DNA of 64,000 nt, from contig NZ_FYDJ01000008.1 in assembly GCF_900187425.1 (NCBI RefSeq), forward strand, positions 62,001 through 126,000, read 5' to 3'. The notes under the pieces were generated by a model. It worked only from the letters and a program-made list of their open reading frames with translations, searched no databases and was not told the origin of the DNA. Position numbers and translations under genes: made by a program. Below are positions 1 to 8,933 of the stretch, piece after piece. Numbering within the stretch: the first letter of the stretch is position 1; each line of letters opens with the position of its first letter. The stretch is from Pseudomonas sp. Irchel s3h14. Its GTDB lineage: Bacteria > Pseudomonadota > Gammaproteobacteria > Pseudomonadales > Pseudomonadaceae.

Positions 1-510
1 GTAGACGTTCCACAACTCGGGACGCTGGTTTTTCGGGTCCCAGCGGTGCTTGGTATCGCGGAAGGAATACACGCGCTCTTTGGCACGGGACTTCTCTTCG
101 TCACGACGGGCACCACCAAAAGCGGCATCGAAACCGTACTTGTCGAGGGCCTGCTTGAGGCCTTCGGTTTTCATGATATCGGTGTGCTTGGCGCTGCCGT
201 GGGTGAGCGGGTTAATACCCTGCGCAACACCCTCGGGATTCACGTGCACCAGCAGGTCAAGGCCGAGTTCTTCGACCATGCGGTCGCGGAACGCGTACAT
301 TTCCTTGAACTTCCACTGGGTGTCGACGTGCATCACCGGGAACGGCAGTTTGCCCGGGAAGAATGCCTTGCGCGCAAGGTGCAGCATCACGGCGGAGTCT
401 TTACCGACGGAGTACAGCATCACCGGGTTATCGAACTCGGCGGCGACCTCGCGGATGATGTGGATGCTTTCGGCCTCCAGCTGTTTCAGATGCGTCAGTT
501 TGTCGACCAT
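1..510 (-). CDS. cysD: Sulfate adenylyltransferase subunit 2 CysD (5' part, runs off window)
   Basis: Small, catalytic subunit of ATP sulfurylase, which with the GTPase subunit CysN makes adenosine 5'-phosphosulfate from sulfate and ATP in assimilatory sulfate reduction (cytosol). Only the first 170 codons are present; the family is about 300 aa. The reverse strand starts MVDKLTHLKQLEAESIHIIR and carries the PP-loop ATP-binding motif SVGKDSAVML near residue 35, then a conserved region ending near FRDTKHRWDPKNQ. ATG is at 510. The upstream gap (511-645) has an 18-bp palindrome. In Pseudomonas cysN(C) normally follows; that would lie left of the window. Confidence 0.95.
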   Translation of the reverse strand, partial: MVDKLTHLKQLEAESIHIIREVAAEFDNPVMLYSVGKDSAVMLHLARKAFFPGKLPFPVMHVDTQWKFKEMYAFRDRMVEELGLDLLVHVNPEGVAQGINPLTHGSAKHTDIMKTEGLKQALDKYGFDAAFGGARRDEEKSRAKERVYSFRDTKHRWDPKNQRPELWNVY

Positions 511-613
511 GGCTACTCACGAAAACGATCTTATGGACGGCCAGCGGGCCGTGTTCGAGCGGGGAATCCTAGCACAGCGACCTCTTCTAATCAGGACGCC
601 GACTAGATCGAAA

Positions 614-631
614 GGGTATATGAATATACCC
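614..631. promoter_or_regulatory. Perfect 8-2-8 palindrome upstream of cysD
   Basis: GGGTATATGAATATACCC is a perfect inverted repeat (8-bp arms, 2-bp spacer) about 105 bp upstream of the cysD start and just beyond the stop of the NIF3-family gene. Its place fits an activator or repressor site for the cysDN promoter; CysB is the obvious candidate from known biology, but the site itself does not prove it. It has no T-run, so it is unlikely to be a terminator. Confidence 0.4.
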
Positions 632-645
632 CCGCGTTTGGGCAG

Positions 646-1404
646 TCAGATGGGGTTCGGGCAATCAATGAAGATGTGTTCAAGGGCAAAACGCCGCGCC
701 AGATAATCCCCGAGTGCCTGCACGCCATAGCGTTCGGTGGCGTGATGGCCGGCGGCGATGAAGCTGATGTTGTTTTCCCGGGCGCTGTGGAAGGTCTGCT
801 CGGACGCCTCACCGCTGAGGTACAAGTCGACGCCAGCCAATACGGCCTGATCGATGTAACCCTGACCGCCACCGGTGCACCAGCCAACGCGCCGGATCAT
901 CTCGCTGCCTTCAATCAGTAACGGCTCGCGCCCCATGACTTCTTGTACGCGACGGGCAAAATCGCGGGGCGTCACTGGCTCGTTCAATGAACCAACCAGG
1001 CCGACAACTTTGAGATTGTCCGGGTCCAACGGGCCCTCCACGGTGATATCGAGCTGACGTGCCAGCTGCACGTTATTGCCGACTTCGGGGTGCAGATCCA
1101 GCGGCAGATGGTAGGACAACAGGCTGATATCGTGCTTGAGCAGGGTTTTCAACCGACGCTGCTTCATGCCGGTGATGCACGGATTCTCGCCTTTCCAGAA
1201 ATAGCCGTGATGCACCAGTACCAGATCGGCGCTGGCTTCCACAGCGGCGTCGAGCAACGCCTGGCTGGCGGTGACGCCACTGACGATGCGCATGACCTGT
1301 GGCCGGCCTTCGACCTGCAACCCGTTGGGGCAGTAATCGGCAATCTTGGCACTGTTAAGGTAACGGTCGGCTTCTTCGACCAGGGTGCTCAGGGCGACGG
1401 CCAT
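646..1404 (-). CDS. NIF3-like dinuclear metal centre protein (YbgI/NIF3 family)
   Basis: 252-aa NIF3/DUF34 family protein, homologous by context to PA4445 beside algW. The N-terminal half has the metal-ligand pair His65-His66 in LVLVHHGYFW; the C-terminal half has AGHHATERYG, the second metal motif. These typically bind two metal ions in a toroidal hexamer. The biochemical role is not settled; GTP cyclohydrolase-like and metal-chaperone roles have been proposed for the family. ATG at 1404 has a GGAG ribosome site 8 nt upstream. It is divergent from algW and shares the 1405-1506 gap with it. Confidence 0.9.
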   Translation of the reverse strand: MAVALSTLVEEADRYLNSAKIADYCPNGLQVEGRPQVMRIVSGVTASQALLDAAVEASADLVLVHHGYFWKGENPCITGMKQRRLKTLLKHDISLLSYHLPLDLHPEVGNNVQLARQLDITVEGPLDPDNLKVVGLVGSLNEPVTPRDFARRVQEVMGREPLLIEGSEMIRRVGWCTGGGQGYIDQAVLAGVDLYLSGEASEQTFHSARENNISFIAAGHHATERYGVQALGDYLARRFALEHIFIDCPNPI

Positions 1405-1425
1405 AAAAGACTCCTAAATATCCCG

Positions 1426-1453
1426 TTCAGAGGCACGCTTCGCCTCGTATAAT
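1426..1453 (+). promoter_or_regulatory. Putative sigma-70 promoter of algW
   Basis: TTCAGA (1426-1431), a 16-bp spacer and a perfect TATAAT (1448-1453) lie about 55 bp upstream of the algW start. The -10 is strong and the -35 weak. Inference from sequence only. Confidence 0.5.
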
Positions 1454-1506
1454 GCGCGACATTATGGGCGGTCTCATACCGCCTGCAACCTCTCAGGACG
1501 TGCTTA

Positions 1507-2667
1507 ATGCTCAAGGCGCTGCGTTTTTCTGGCTGGCCGCTGTTGGCCGGCGTGCTTATCGCTCTATTGATTATGCAGCGTTACCCGGAATGGGTCGGGC
1601 TACCGAACCTGGACGTCAATCTGCAACAAGCCCCGCAAACCCTCGGTCTGCAGCAGGGCCCGGTGTCCTATGCCGACGCGGTGACCACGGCCGCGCCGTC
1701 GGTGGTCAACCTGTACACCACCAAAGTGGTCAATAAACCCAGCCATCCGCTGTTCGAAGATCCGCAGTTCCGCCGCTTCTTCGGCGACAACTCGCCCAAG
1801 CAGAAGCGCATGGAGTCGAGCCTCGGTTCAGGCGTGATCATGAGCCCGGAAGGTTACCTGCTGACCAACAACCATGTGACCAGCGGTGCCGACCAGATCG
1901 TGGTGGCGCTCAAGGACGGTCGTGAAACCCTGGCCCGAGTGATCGGTAGCGACCCGGAAACCGACCTCGCGGTCCTGAAGATCGACTTGAAGAATCTTCC
2001 ATCGATCACTGTCGGGCGTTCCGACAACATCCGCATCGGCGACGTAGCTCTGGCCATCGGCAACCCGTTCGGTGTCGGCCAGACCGTGACCATGGGCATC
2101 ATCAGCGCCACCGGGCGCAATCAGCTGGGCTTGAACAACTACGAAGACTTCATTCAGACCGACGCTGCGATCAACCCCGGCAACTCCGGCGGTGCGCTGG
2201 TGGATGCCAACGGCAACCTGACCGGCATTAACACGGCGATCTTCTCCAAGTCCGGCGGTTCGCAGGGCATCGGTTTCGCAATCCCGGTGAAACTGGCCAT
2301 GGAAGTGATGAAGTCGATTATCGAACACGGCCAGGTGATTCGCGGCTGGCTCGGTATCGAAGTGCAACCGTTGAGCCAGGAACTGGCGGAATCGTTTGGT
2401 CTGTCGGGACGCCCGGGCATTGTGGTCGCGGGGATTTTCCGTGACGGTCCGGCGCAGAAGGCCGGCCTGCAACTGGGTGACGTGATCCTCAGCATCGACG
2501 GCGAACCGGCCGGCGATGGTCGTCGTTCGATGAACCAGGTCGCGCGGATCAAACCGACCGACAAGGTCACCATTCAGGTGATGCGCAACGGTAAAGAACT
2601 CAAGCTCACGGCAGAAATCGGTCTGCGTCCGCCACCCGCGCCGATCAAGGAAAAAGAAGGAGAGTAA
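1507..2667 (+). CDS. algW: Periplasmic envelope-stress serine protease AlgW (DegS type)
   Basis: 386-aa membrane-anchored HtrA-family protease. AlgW makes the first cut in the anti-sigma factor MucA after sensing misfolded outer-membrane proteins, releasing AlgU (sigma-22) for alginate and envelope-stress genes. An N-terminal anchor (residues about 8-24) is followed by a trypsin-like domain with His123 (TNNHVTSG), Asp153 (PETDLAVLKID) and Ser227 (NPGNSGGAL). One C-terminal PDZ domain begins near residue 285 (GIVVAGIFRDGPAQKAGLQ). One PDZ and an uncleaved anchor separate it from MucD/DegP. The position next to cysD and the NIF3 gene matches PA4446. Confidence 0.96.
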   Translation: MLKALRFSGWPLLAGVLIALLIMQRYPEWVGLPNLDVNLQQAPQTLGLQQGPVSYADAVTTAAPSVVNLYTTKVVNKPSHPLFEDPQFRRFFGDNSPKQKRMESSLGSGVIMSPEGYLLTNNHVTSGADQIVVALKDGRETLARVIGSDPETDLAVLKIDLKNLPSITVGRSDNIRIGDVALAIGNPFGVGQTVTMGIISATGRNQLGLNNYEDFIQTDAAINPGNSGGALVDANGNLTGINTAIFSKSGGSQGIGFAIPVKLAMEVMKSIIEHGQVIRGWLGIEVQPLSQELAESFGLSGRPGIVVAGIFRDGPAQKAGLQLGDVILSIDGEPAGDGRRSMNQVARIKPTDKVTIQVMRNGKELKLTAEIGLRPPPAPIKEKEGE

Positions 2668-2737
2668 GCCGGTAGGAGCTGCGCCCTCAGCCGCTCCATA
2701 ACTCCGAAGCCGTTAACAGCAGACATTCTCATTGGTC

Positions 2738-2779
2738 ATGTTATATTGTTTCAATATCACTATTGGAACAACATAACAT
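2738..2779. promoter_or_regulatory. Overlapping dyads at the TonB receptor start (candidate operator)
   Basis: Two inverted repeats overlap here. The inner one is GTTATATTG (2740-2748), TTT, CAATATCAC (2752-2760), with 8 of 9 positions symmetric. The outer one pairs 2738-2752 with 2765-2779 (13 of 15 symmetric, 12-nt loop) and ends in the start codon of the receptor. The half-site ATGTTAT resembles AT-rich metalloregulator boxes such as Zur, but spacing does not match a standard Zur or Fur box. It could also act as an mRNA hairpin masking translation start. Confidence 0.45.
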
Positions 2780-4883
2780 GTCGTCTCGAACAATGGCTTC
2801 CCTCGCAGGCCTGGCCCTCGGTTTGCTGGGGGATCCGGTCTTCGCCGAAGAATCGCAAACCGTTGAACTGGACGCCATCAGCGTCACCTCCGAGTACGAA
2901 TCCCCCACCGGCCCGGTCAAGGGTTACCGCGCCACGCGCTCTTCCAGCGCAACCAAGACCGACACGGCCATTCGCGATATCCCGCAATCGATCAGTGTGA
3001 TTCCCGTCAGTGTGCTCAAGGATCTGGGCAGCACCAGCGTCGAACGCGCGCTGGATTTTGCCGGTGGCGTGTCGAAGCAGAACAACTTCGGCGGCCTGAC
3101 GCTTTACGAATACAGCGTGCGCGGCTTCACCACTTCGGAGTTCTACAAGGACGGTTTCAGCGCCAACCGTGGCTATCCAAGCACGCCGGACGTGGCCAAC
3201 ATCGAACGCATCGAAGTGCTCAAAGGACCGGCCGCCAGCCTCTATGGTCGTGGCGATCCGGGCGGAACGGTGAACATCGTTACCAAGAAACCCCAGCCCG
3301 AAGCCTTCACCACACTGCAAACCAGCGCCGGCAGCTGGGATCGCTATCGTACCGCCGTGGACGTCAACACGCCGCTGGATGATGACGGCAACGTTCTGTC
3401 CCGGGTGAACCTGGCCGTCGAGGACAACCACAGCTTCCGCGATCATGTCGACAGCCAGCGTGTGTTCGTTGCGCCTTCCTTCAGCTGGCAACTGAACCCG
3501 GACACCCTCCTGTTGGTGGAGAGCGAATTCGTTCGCCACAGCTCGACATTCGATCGAGGTATCGTCGCGCCGAACAATAAATGGAGCGGCGTCTCCCGTT
3601 CGACCTTCCTTGGCGAACCCAACGACGGCAACATCGACAACCACAACAATCTGCTGCAAGCCGCCCTCGAACATCAGCTCAACGACCGCTGGAAACTGCG
3701 CCTCGCCAGTCATTACAAGGAAGGCAAACTCTGGGGCTTCGCGTCCGAAAATCGTCCATTGAACGCCGATGGCCATACCGTCAACCGTCGCTATCGCGAG
3801 CGCGATACCAACTGGCATGACAGCATCACCCAACTCGAACTGCGCGGTTTGTTCGACATCGGCAGTTGGCAACACGAACTGCTGATCGGCAGCGAATACG
3901 AGAATTTCCGCAAGAACGAACGGGTCACGACCATTGCCGGCGGCCCGTATGCCATCGATATCTATCGGCCGATTTACGGCCAGCCGAAACCCAATGGCGC
4001 ACGCTCCGGGACCGACTTCTTCGAGCACGTCGAAAGCCAGGCACTGAACCTTCAAGACCAGATCGTTTTCACCGACAAACTGCGCGGCATGATCGGTGCG
4101 CGCTTCGAACACTTTGAACAAAGCATCGACGATCACAGCCGCAACGCGACCAGCCGCCAGCGCCACGATGCCCTGACCCAGCGAGCTGGCCTGCTCTACC
4201 AACTGACGCCCGAAGTGGGGTTATTCGCCAACGCCTCCACCTCGTTCAAGCCGAACAACGGGCTGGACGCCGCCGGCAAATCCTTCGATCCGGAAGAAGG
4301 TGTCGGTTATGAAGTCGGGATCAAGAGCGAGCTGTTCGACGACCGCTTGAGCACCACCCTCGCCGCCTTCCATATCGAAAAGAAAAACGTCCTGGCGCTC
4401 GATCCGAGCACCGATTCCAGCCGCGCCATGGGCAAGGCCCGCAGCCAGGGTGTCGACCTGCAAGTCACTGGGCAAGTGACCGACGCCGTGCGAGTGATCG
4501 GCGCTTTCGCTTACATCGACGCCGAAGTCACCCAAGGCGACAAGGTCATTCCCACCGGCAGCCGAATTCTCGGCGTGGCCAAACGCAGCGGCAGTGTGTT
4601 GGGTGTTTATGAATTTCAGGATGGCCATTTGCGTGGTTCTGACCTTGGTGCAGCGTTCACCTATGTCGGCGATCGCTCGGGTGAAGCCGGCAGCGATTTC
4701 GAACTGCCGGCCTACCACACCGTCGACCTGCTGGCCCATTACAAGGCCAGCGAAAACGTCACCGTAGGCCTGAACCTGAACAACCTTTTCGACGAGAAAT
4801 ACTTCGAGCGCTCCTACAGCAACTACTGGGTCAACCCCGGCGAGCCGCGCAATTTCACCGTCAGCCTGACACTCAACCTGTAA
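2778..4883 (+). CDS. TonB-dependent outer-membrane receptor (siderophore-receptor family)
   Basis: 701-aa outer-membrane receptor for energy-coupled uptake of a chelated metal or similar ligand. A signal peptide ends around VFAEE, followed by a plug domain (residues about 40-160; RDIPQSISVIP, SVRGF, IEVLKGPAASLYGRGDPGG) and a 22-strand barrel ending in aromatic-poor NFTVSLTLNL. ATG 2778 is preferred over the in-frame TTG at 2763 because the signal peptide then follows directly and GGAA lies 9 nt upstream. Ligand unknown. It is followed 13 bp later by a DUF4198 protein, a pairing seen with metal-uptake loci, so a metal complex is a reasonable guess. It lies between algW and hisC, adjacent in P. 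aeruginosa, and is therefore accessory. Confidence 0.9.
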   Translation: MSSRTMASLAGLALGLLGDPVFAEESQTVELDAISVTSEYESPTGPVKGYRATRSSSATKTDTAIRDIPQSISVIPVSVLKDLGSTSVERALDFAGGVSKQNNFGGLTLYEYSVRGFTTSEFYKDGFSANRGYPSTPDVANIERIEVLKGPAASLYGRGDPGGTVNIVTKKPQPEAFTTLQTSAGSWDRYRTAVDVNTPLDDDGNVLSRVNLAVEDNHSFRDHVDSQRVFVAPSFSWQLNPDTLLLVESEFVRHSSTFDRGIVAPNNKWSGVSRSTFLGEPNDGNIDNHNNLLQAALEHQLNDRWKLRLASHYKEGKLWGFASENRPLNADGHTVNRRYRERDTNWHDSITQLELRGLFDIGSWQHELLIGSEYENFRKNERVTTIAGGPYAIDIYRPIYGQPKPNGARSGTDFFEHVESQALNLQDQIVFTDKLRGMIGARFEHFEQSIDDHSRNATSRQRHDALTQRAGLLYQLTPEVGLFANASTSFKPNNGLDAAGKSFDPEEGVGYEVGIKSELFDDRLSTTLAAFHIEKKNVLALDPSTDSSRAMGKARSQGVDLQVTGQVTDAVRVIGAFAYIDAEVTQGDKVIPTGSRILGVAKRSGSVLGVYEFQDGHLRGSDLGAAFTYVGDRSGEAGSDFELPAYHTVDLLAHYKASENVTVGLNLNNLFDEKYFERSYSNYWVNPGEPRNFTVSLTLNL

Positions 4884-4896
4884 AAGGACGTCCACC

Positions 4897-5616
4897 ATGC
4901 AACACCTGAAATCCCTGGCTCTACTCAGTCTGCTGTGTGCCAGCCAAGTTTCGGCCCACGGTCTCTGGACCGAAGAGCGTCGCGGCAACATCGAAGTCAT
5001 CTACGGCCACGGCGCCGAAGACAACGCCTTCAAGGCGCAGAAGATCAGTGGCGCATGGGCTTATGACGTCGGCGGCAAAATGATCCCGGTGAATGTGCAA
5101 CGGCTGGCCGACCACGCCCGCCTGCAGCCGTTGAAACCGCCGGCGGTGATGGCCGTGGCGCTGAACAACGGCATGTGGTCACAGACCGCGGATAAAAAAT
5201 GGATCAACGAAGGACGCAGCAAAGTACCGGGGGCCATTGAGTCGACCCAGACCTTCAAGTACAGCCTGGCGATATACCAGCCGGGGGCGAAACTGCCGAA
5301 GCTCGATCAGATGAAATTGCTGATTCTGCCGGAGGTTGATCCGCTCACCGTTGGGCCGGGCAAATCGTTGCCGATTCGAGTGCTATTGGACGGTAAGCCG
5401 GCGGCGGGTGTGAAGCTGATGGGCGACTATCGCAGCGCGCCGAATACGTTAAGCACCGAGACAGATGCAGAGGGTCGGGCGCAAGTATTGGTGCGTAATG
5501 AAGGATTGAATGTGATTGCGGCGCAGATGGAGATTCCGCTGAAGGACAACCCGGATGTGGCGACACGCGGGCTGTTCACGTCGCTGACCTTCCTGGGCGA
5601 ACCACATCACGAGTAA
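4897..5616 (+). CDS. DUF4198-family periplasmic protein, partner of TonB receptor
   Basis: 239 aa with a clear signal peptide (cleavage near SQVSA/HGLW), so mature protein begins with His, a residue able to bind metal at the N terminus. DUF4198 proteins are periplasmic and several are linked to nickel or cobalt uptake. A C-terminal segment (about 150-235) has the LPIRVLLDGKPAAGVKLMGDYR / TDAEGRAQVLVR pattern of an Ig-like beta domain. It has its own AGGA ribosome site and lies 13 bp after the receptor, so they are probably one operon. Substrate not determined. The gene ends before a REPIN that separates it from hisC. Confidence 0.82.
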   Translation: MQHLKSLALLSLLCASQVSAHGLWTEERRGNIEVIYGHGAEDNAFKAQKISGAWAYDVGGKMIPVNVQRLADHARLQPLKPPAVMAVALNNGMWSQTADKKWINEGRSKVPGAIESTQTFKYSLAIYQPGAKLPKLDQMKLLILPEVDPLTVGPGKSLPIRVLLDGKPAAGVKLMGDYRSAPNTLSTETDAEGRAQVLVRNEGLNVIAAQMEIPLKDNPDVATRGLFTSLTFLGEPHHE

Positions 5617-5628
5617 CCCACAAAACCT

Positions 5629-5717
5629 TGTGGGAGTGAGCCTGCTCGCGATTGGCCGTAACATTCAGCATCTATGTTGAATGTCAGACCGCTATCGCGA
5701 GCAGGCTCGCTCCCACA
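5629..5717. repeat. REPIN (paired inverted REP elements)
   Basis: Arms TGTGGGAGTGAGCCTGCTCG.. (5629-5651) and its inverse (5695-5717) flank a shorter palindrome (ACATTCA..TGAATGT, about 5661-5684). This is a typical fluorescent-Pseudomonas REP doublet in the gap between two convergent genes, where it may also aid termination. Confidence 0.88.
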
Positions 5718-5731
5718 GGTTCAGTGTTGGA

Positions 5732-6784
5732 TCAGAGGTCGCCGAGGCCGTCGATCAGCGCCTGATTCTGCTCCGGCGTGCCAATCGAGATCCGCAGGAA
5801 TTGGGCAATCCGTTCCTGCTTGAAGTGCCGAACGATCACGCCTTGCTCACGCAACTTCGCCGCCAGCCCTGCCGCATCGTGTTTCGGATGACGGGCGAAG
5901 ATGAAGTTCGCCGCCGACGGCAACACTTCAAAGCCCTTCGCTTCCAATTGCGTAACGACCCATTCACGATTCTCGATGACCAACCGGCAGGTCTTGTCGA
6001 AGTACTCACGATCTTCGAACGCTGCGGCTGCACCGACATTCGCCAGACGATCCAGCGGATAGGAGTTGAAGCTGTTCTTGATCCGCTCCAGCGCCTCGAT
6101 CAAATCCGGATGCCCCACCGCCAGACCCACCCGCAGGCCAGCCAGTGAACGGGACTTGGACAAGGTCTGAGTCACCAGCAGGTTCGGATAACGGTCCACC
6201 AGGCTGATCGCCGTCTCGCCGCCGAAGTCGATGTAAGCCTCATCCACCACGACCACCGAATCCGGGCTGGCCTTGAGGATTTGCTCCACGGCATCCAGCG
6301 CCAACAGGCAGCCCGTCGGTGCGTTCGGGTTAGGGAAGATGATCCCGCCGTTCGGCTTGGCGTAGTCCGCCGGGTTGATCTGGAACTGCTCGTCCAGCGG
6401 CACCGCGTCGAAGGCAATGCCGTACAAACCGCAGTAAACCGGGTAGAAGCTGTAGCTGATGTCCGGGAACAGGACCGGATTATCATGTTGCAGCAAACCG
6501 TGAAAGATGTGCGCCAGGACTTCATCGGAACCGTTGCCGAGGAACACTTGGTTGCTTTGCACGCCGTAATACGAGGCCACGGCGTTCTTCAGCAGATCGC
6601 TGTTGGGGTCCGGGTACAGACGTAAATTGTCATTCAGTTCGGTCTGCATCGCCGCCAAGGCTTTTGGCGAGGGACCGTATGGGTTTTCGTTGGTGTTGAG
6701 CTTCACCAGTTTCGCCAGTTTCGGCTGCTCGCCCGGTACGTAAGGCACCAGATTCTTGACGAAGGGACTCCAGAATTTACTCAT
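5732..6784 (-). CDS. hisC: Histidinol-phosphate aminotransferase HisC
   Basis: 350-aa PLP-dependent fold-type I aminotransferase converting imidazole-acetol phosphate and glutamate to L-histidinol phosphate. Visible motifs are N-terminal LNTNENPYGPSP, PNPNAPTG (151-158), Asp181 of DEAYIDF, and the PLP Schiff-base Lys210 in SKSRSLAGLR. It starts 2 bp after the hisD stop, the last gene of hisG-hisD-hisC, matching PA4447 (hisC1). A homologue specialised for aromatic amino acids cannot be excluded from sequence alone, but the operon settles the role. Confidence 0.95.
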   Translation of the reverse strand: MSKFWSPFVKNLVPYVPGEQPKLAKLVKLNTNENPYGPSPKALAAMQTELNDNLRLYPDPNSDLLKNAVASYYGVQSNQVFLGNGSDEVLAHIFHGLLQHDNPVLFPDISYSFYPVYCGLYGIAFDAVPLDEQFQINPADYAKPNGGIIFPNPNAPTGCLLALDAVEQILKASPDSVVVVDEAYIDFGGETAISLVDRYPNLLVTQTLSKSRSLAGLRVGLAVGHPDLIEALERIKNSFNSYPLDRLANVGAAAAFEDREYFDKTCRLVIENREWVVTQLEAKGFEVLPSAANFIFARHPKHDAAGLAAKLREQGVIVRHFKQERIAQFLRISIGTPEQNQALIDGLGDL

Positions 6785-6786
6785 GC

Positions 6787-8112
6787 TCAGTTGCCCTTCT
6801 TGTCGTCAACGATGCGATATTCGGCGCTGCGGGCGTGAGCGGTCAGCGACTCGCCACGGGCCAGCACGGAAGCGGTTTTGCCCAGTTCCGACGCACCCTG
6901 CTCGGAGCAGAAGATGATCGACGAACGCTTCTGGAAGTCGTACACACCCAGCGGCGAGGAGAAGCGTGCGGTGCCGGAGGTTGGCAACACGTGGTTCGGA
7001 CCGGCGCAGTAGTCGCCCAAGGCTTCGGAGGTGTGACGGCCCATGAAGATCGCGCCAGCGTGGCGAATCTTCGGCAGCCAGGCCTGCGGATCAGCAACGG
7101 ACAACTCAAGGTGTTCCGGCGCAATGCGGTTGGCCACTTCGATGGCTTGGTCCATGTCGCGGACCTTGATCAGCGCACCACGGCCATTGATCGACGTTTC
7201 GATGATCTCGGCTCGTTCCATGGTCGGCAGCAGTTTGGCGATGCTGGCGGCGACCTTGTCGAGGAACTCGGCGTCCGGGCTGACCAGAATCGCCTGGGCG
7301 TCTTCGTCGTGCTCGGCCTGGGAGAACAGGTCCATGGCGATCCAGTCCGGATCAGTCTGGCCGTCGCAGACCACGAGGATTTCGGATGGGCCGGCGATCA
7401 TGTCGATGCCGACCTGGCCGAACACGTGGCGCTTGGCGGTGGCGACATAGATGTTGCCCGGACCGACCACCTTGTCGACCTTCGGCACGCTTTCGGTGCC
7501 ATAGGCCAGTGCGGCGACCGCTTGAGCGCCGCCGATGGTGAACACGCGGTCGACGCCGGCGATGCACGCTGCGGCCAACACCAGCTCGTTGATTTCACCA
7601 CGAGGTGTCGGCACCACCATGACCACTTCGGTCACGCCGGCCACCTTGGCCGGAATCGCATTCATCAGCACCGAGGACGGGTACGACGCCTTGCCACCCG
7701 GTACGTACAGACCGGCGCGATCCAGCGGCGTGACCTTCTGGCCCAGCACGGTGCCGTCGGCTTCGGTGTAGCTCCAGGAATCCTGCTTCTGTTTCTCGTG
7801 GTAGCTGCGTACTCGGGACGCAGCTTTTTCCAGCGCTTCACGCTGAGGAACGGTGATTCGGGTCAGGGCCAGTTCCAGGCGCTCACGAGGCAGGATCAGG
7901 TCCGCCATGGACGCAACCTGCAGGCCGTCGAACTTCTGGGTGAATTCCACCAGCGCCGCATCGCCACGCTCGCGCACGGCCTTGATGATGTCCAGCACCC
8001 GCTGATTGACCGAGTCGTCAGACACACTTTCCCAGCTCAGCAGATGATCCAGATGATGTGCGAAATCCGGGTCAGCAGCGTTGAGTCGGCGAATTGCAGT
8101 CGGTGCGGTCAT
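6787..8112 (-). CDS. hisD: Histidinol dehydrogenase HisD
   Basis: 441-aa zinc enzyme oxidising L-histidinol to L-histidine in two NAD-dependent steps, the last reaction of histidine synthesis. Typical motifs are GLYVPGGKASYPSSVLMN, GPSEILVV, SQAEHDEDAQAILV (Gln and His zinc ligands) and the C-terminal NHVLPTSGTARFSSPLGV. ATG 8112 (MTAPTAIRRL) is chosen over the upstream frame extension because of the GAGG ribosome site 9 nt before it and the family length of about 435-440 aa. Middle gene of hisGDC. Confidence 0.95.
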   Translation of the reverse strand: MTAPTAIRRLNAADPDFAHHLDHLLSWESVSDDSVNQRVLDIIKAVRERGDAALVEFTQKFDGLQVASMADLILPRERLELALTRITVPQREALEKAASRVRSYHEKQKQDSWSYTEADGTVLGQKVTPLDRAGLYVPGGKASYPSSVLMNAIPAKVAGVTEVVMVVPTPRGEINELVLAAACIAGVDRVFTIGGAQAVAALAYGTESVPKVDKVVGPGNIYVATAKRHVFGQVGIDMIAGPSEILVVCDGQTDPDWIAMDLFSQAEHDEDAQAILVSPDAEFLDKVAASIAKLLPTMERAEIIETSINGRGALIKVRDMDQAIEVANRIAPEHLELSVADPQAWLPKIRHAGAIFMGRHTSEALGDYCAGPNHVLPTSGTARFSSPLGVYDFQKRSSIIFCSEQGASELGKTASVLARGESLTAHARSAEYRIVDDKKGN

Positions 8113-8236
8113 AGCGAGAGCCTCATAGGAATGGCAAAAACTCAGGTACCCGAAGCTACCATCGATCCGCTTGGGCACCTGAGAATTCTGGCTATGAGGC
8201 GGATAGACGGGCGCGACTTAACGTCGCGCAGGTGAA

Positions 8237-8872
8237 TCAGCCGCGGTGTCGAGACTCCACTGCCTTGCGCAGGGTGTCGATCAACGCCTGGATACGGGCG
8301 TGCTGCATTTTCATTGAAGCTTTGTTCACGATCAGCCGGGAGCTGATGTCGGCAATGAAATCCTGGGGTTCCAGACCATTGGCGCGCAGGGTGTTGCCGG
8401 TGTCGACCACGTCGATGATCTTGTCTGCCAGACCGATCAGCGGCGCCAGTTCCATCGAGCCATAGAGCTTGATGATGTCGACCTGACGGCCCTGCTCGGC
8501 GTAGTAGCGCTTGGCGACGTTGACGAACTTGGTCGCCACACGCAGGCGGCCCTTGGGCTCGACATCGCCGACACGGCCAGCGGTCATCAGCTTGCAGAGG
8601 GCAATTCGCAGGTCCAATGGCTCGTACAAACCCTGGCCGCCATATTCCATCAGCACATCTTTACCGGCGACGCCCAGGTCAGCGGCACCATGCTCGACGT
8701 AAGTCGGCACATCGGTGGCGCGCACGATCAGCAGACGTACATCGGCCTGAGTCGTGGGGATGATCAGCTTGCGGCTCTTGTCCGGATTCTCGGTCGGCAC
8801 GATGCCCGCTTCAGCCAGAAGCGGCAGGGTGTCGTCAAGGATGCGGCCCTTGGACAGTGCGATGGTCAACAT
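8237..8872 (-). CDS. hisG: ATP phosphoribosyltransferase, short form HisG
   Basis: 211-aa short-form HisG, catalysing the first committed step of histidine synthesis (ATP plus PRPP). It begins MLTIALSKGRILDDTLPLL and carries GAADLGVAGKDVLMEYG and the PRPP-loop-like ELAPLIGLADKIIDVVDTG. The length lacks the C-terminal regulatory domain, so activity and histidine feedback need HisZ, which is not in this window. It is followed by hisD after 124 bp and preceded by a gap holding two hairpins (8934-8988). Confidence 0.95.
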   Translation of the reverse strand: MLTIALSKGRILDDTLPLLAEAGIVPTENPDKSRKLIIPTTQADVRLLIVRATDVPTYVEHGAADLGVAGKDVLMEYGGQGLYEPLDLRIALCKLMTAGRVGDVEPKGRLRVATKFVNVAKRYYAEQGRQVDIIKLYGSMELAPLIGLADKIIDVVDTGNTLRANGLEPQDFIADISSRLIVNKASMKMQHARIQALIDTLRKAVESRHRG

Positions 8873-8933
8873 GGGAAACGTCAGTCCTTATCAAGGTACT
8901 CATGCCCGGTCGCAAATGGCGCCGGACACACAT

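Noticed and set aside
2763..2777. TTG start for the TonB receptor
   Set aside because: It adds five residues before the signal peptide and has no ribosome site at the right distance; ATG 2778 fits better.
2760..4202. A 480-codon reverse frame within the TonB receptor gene
   Set aside because: No ribosome site or motif; the forward frame has a complete receptor with signal peptide, plug and barrel.
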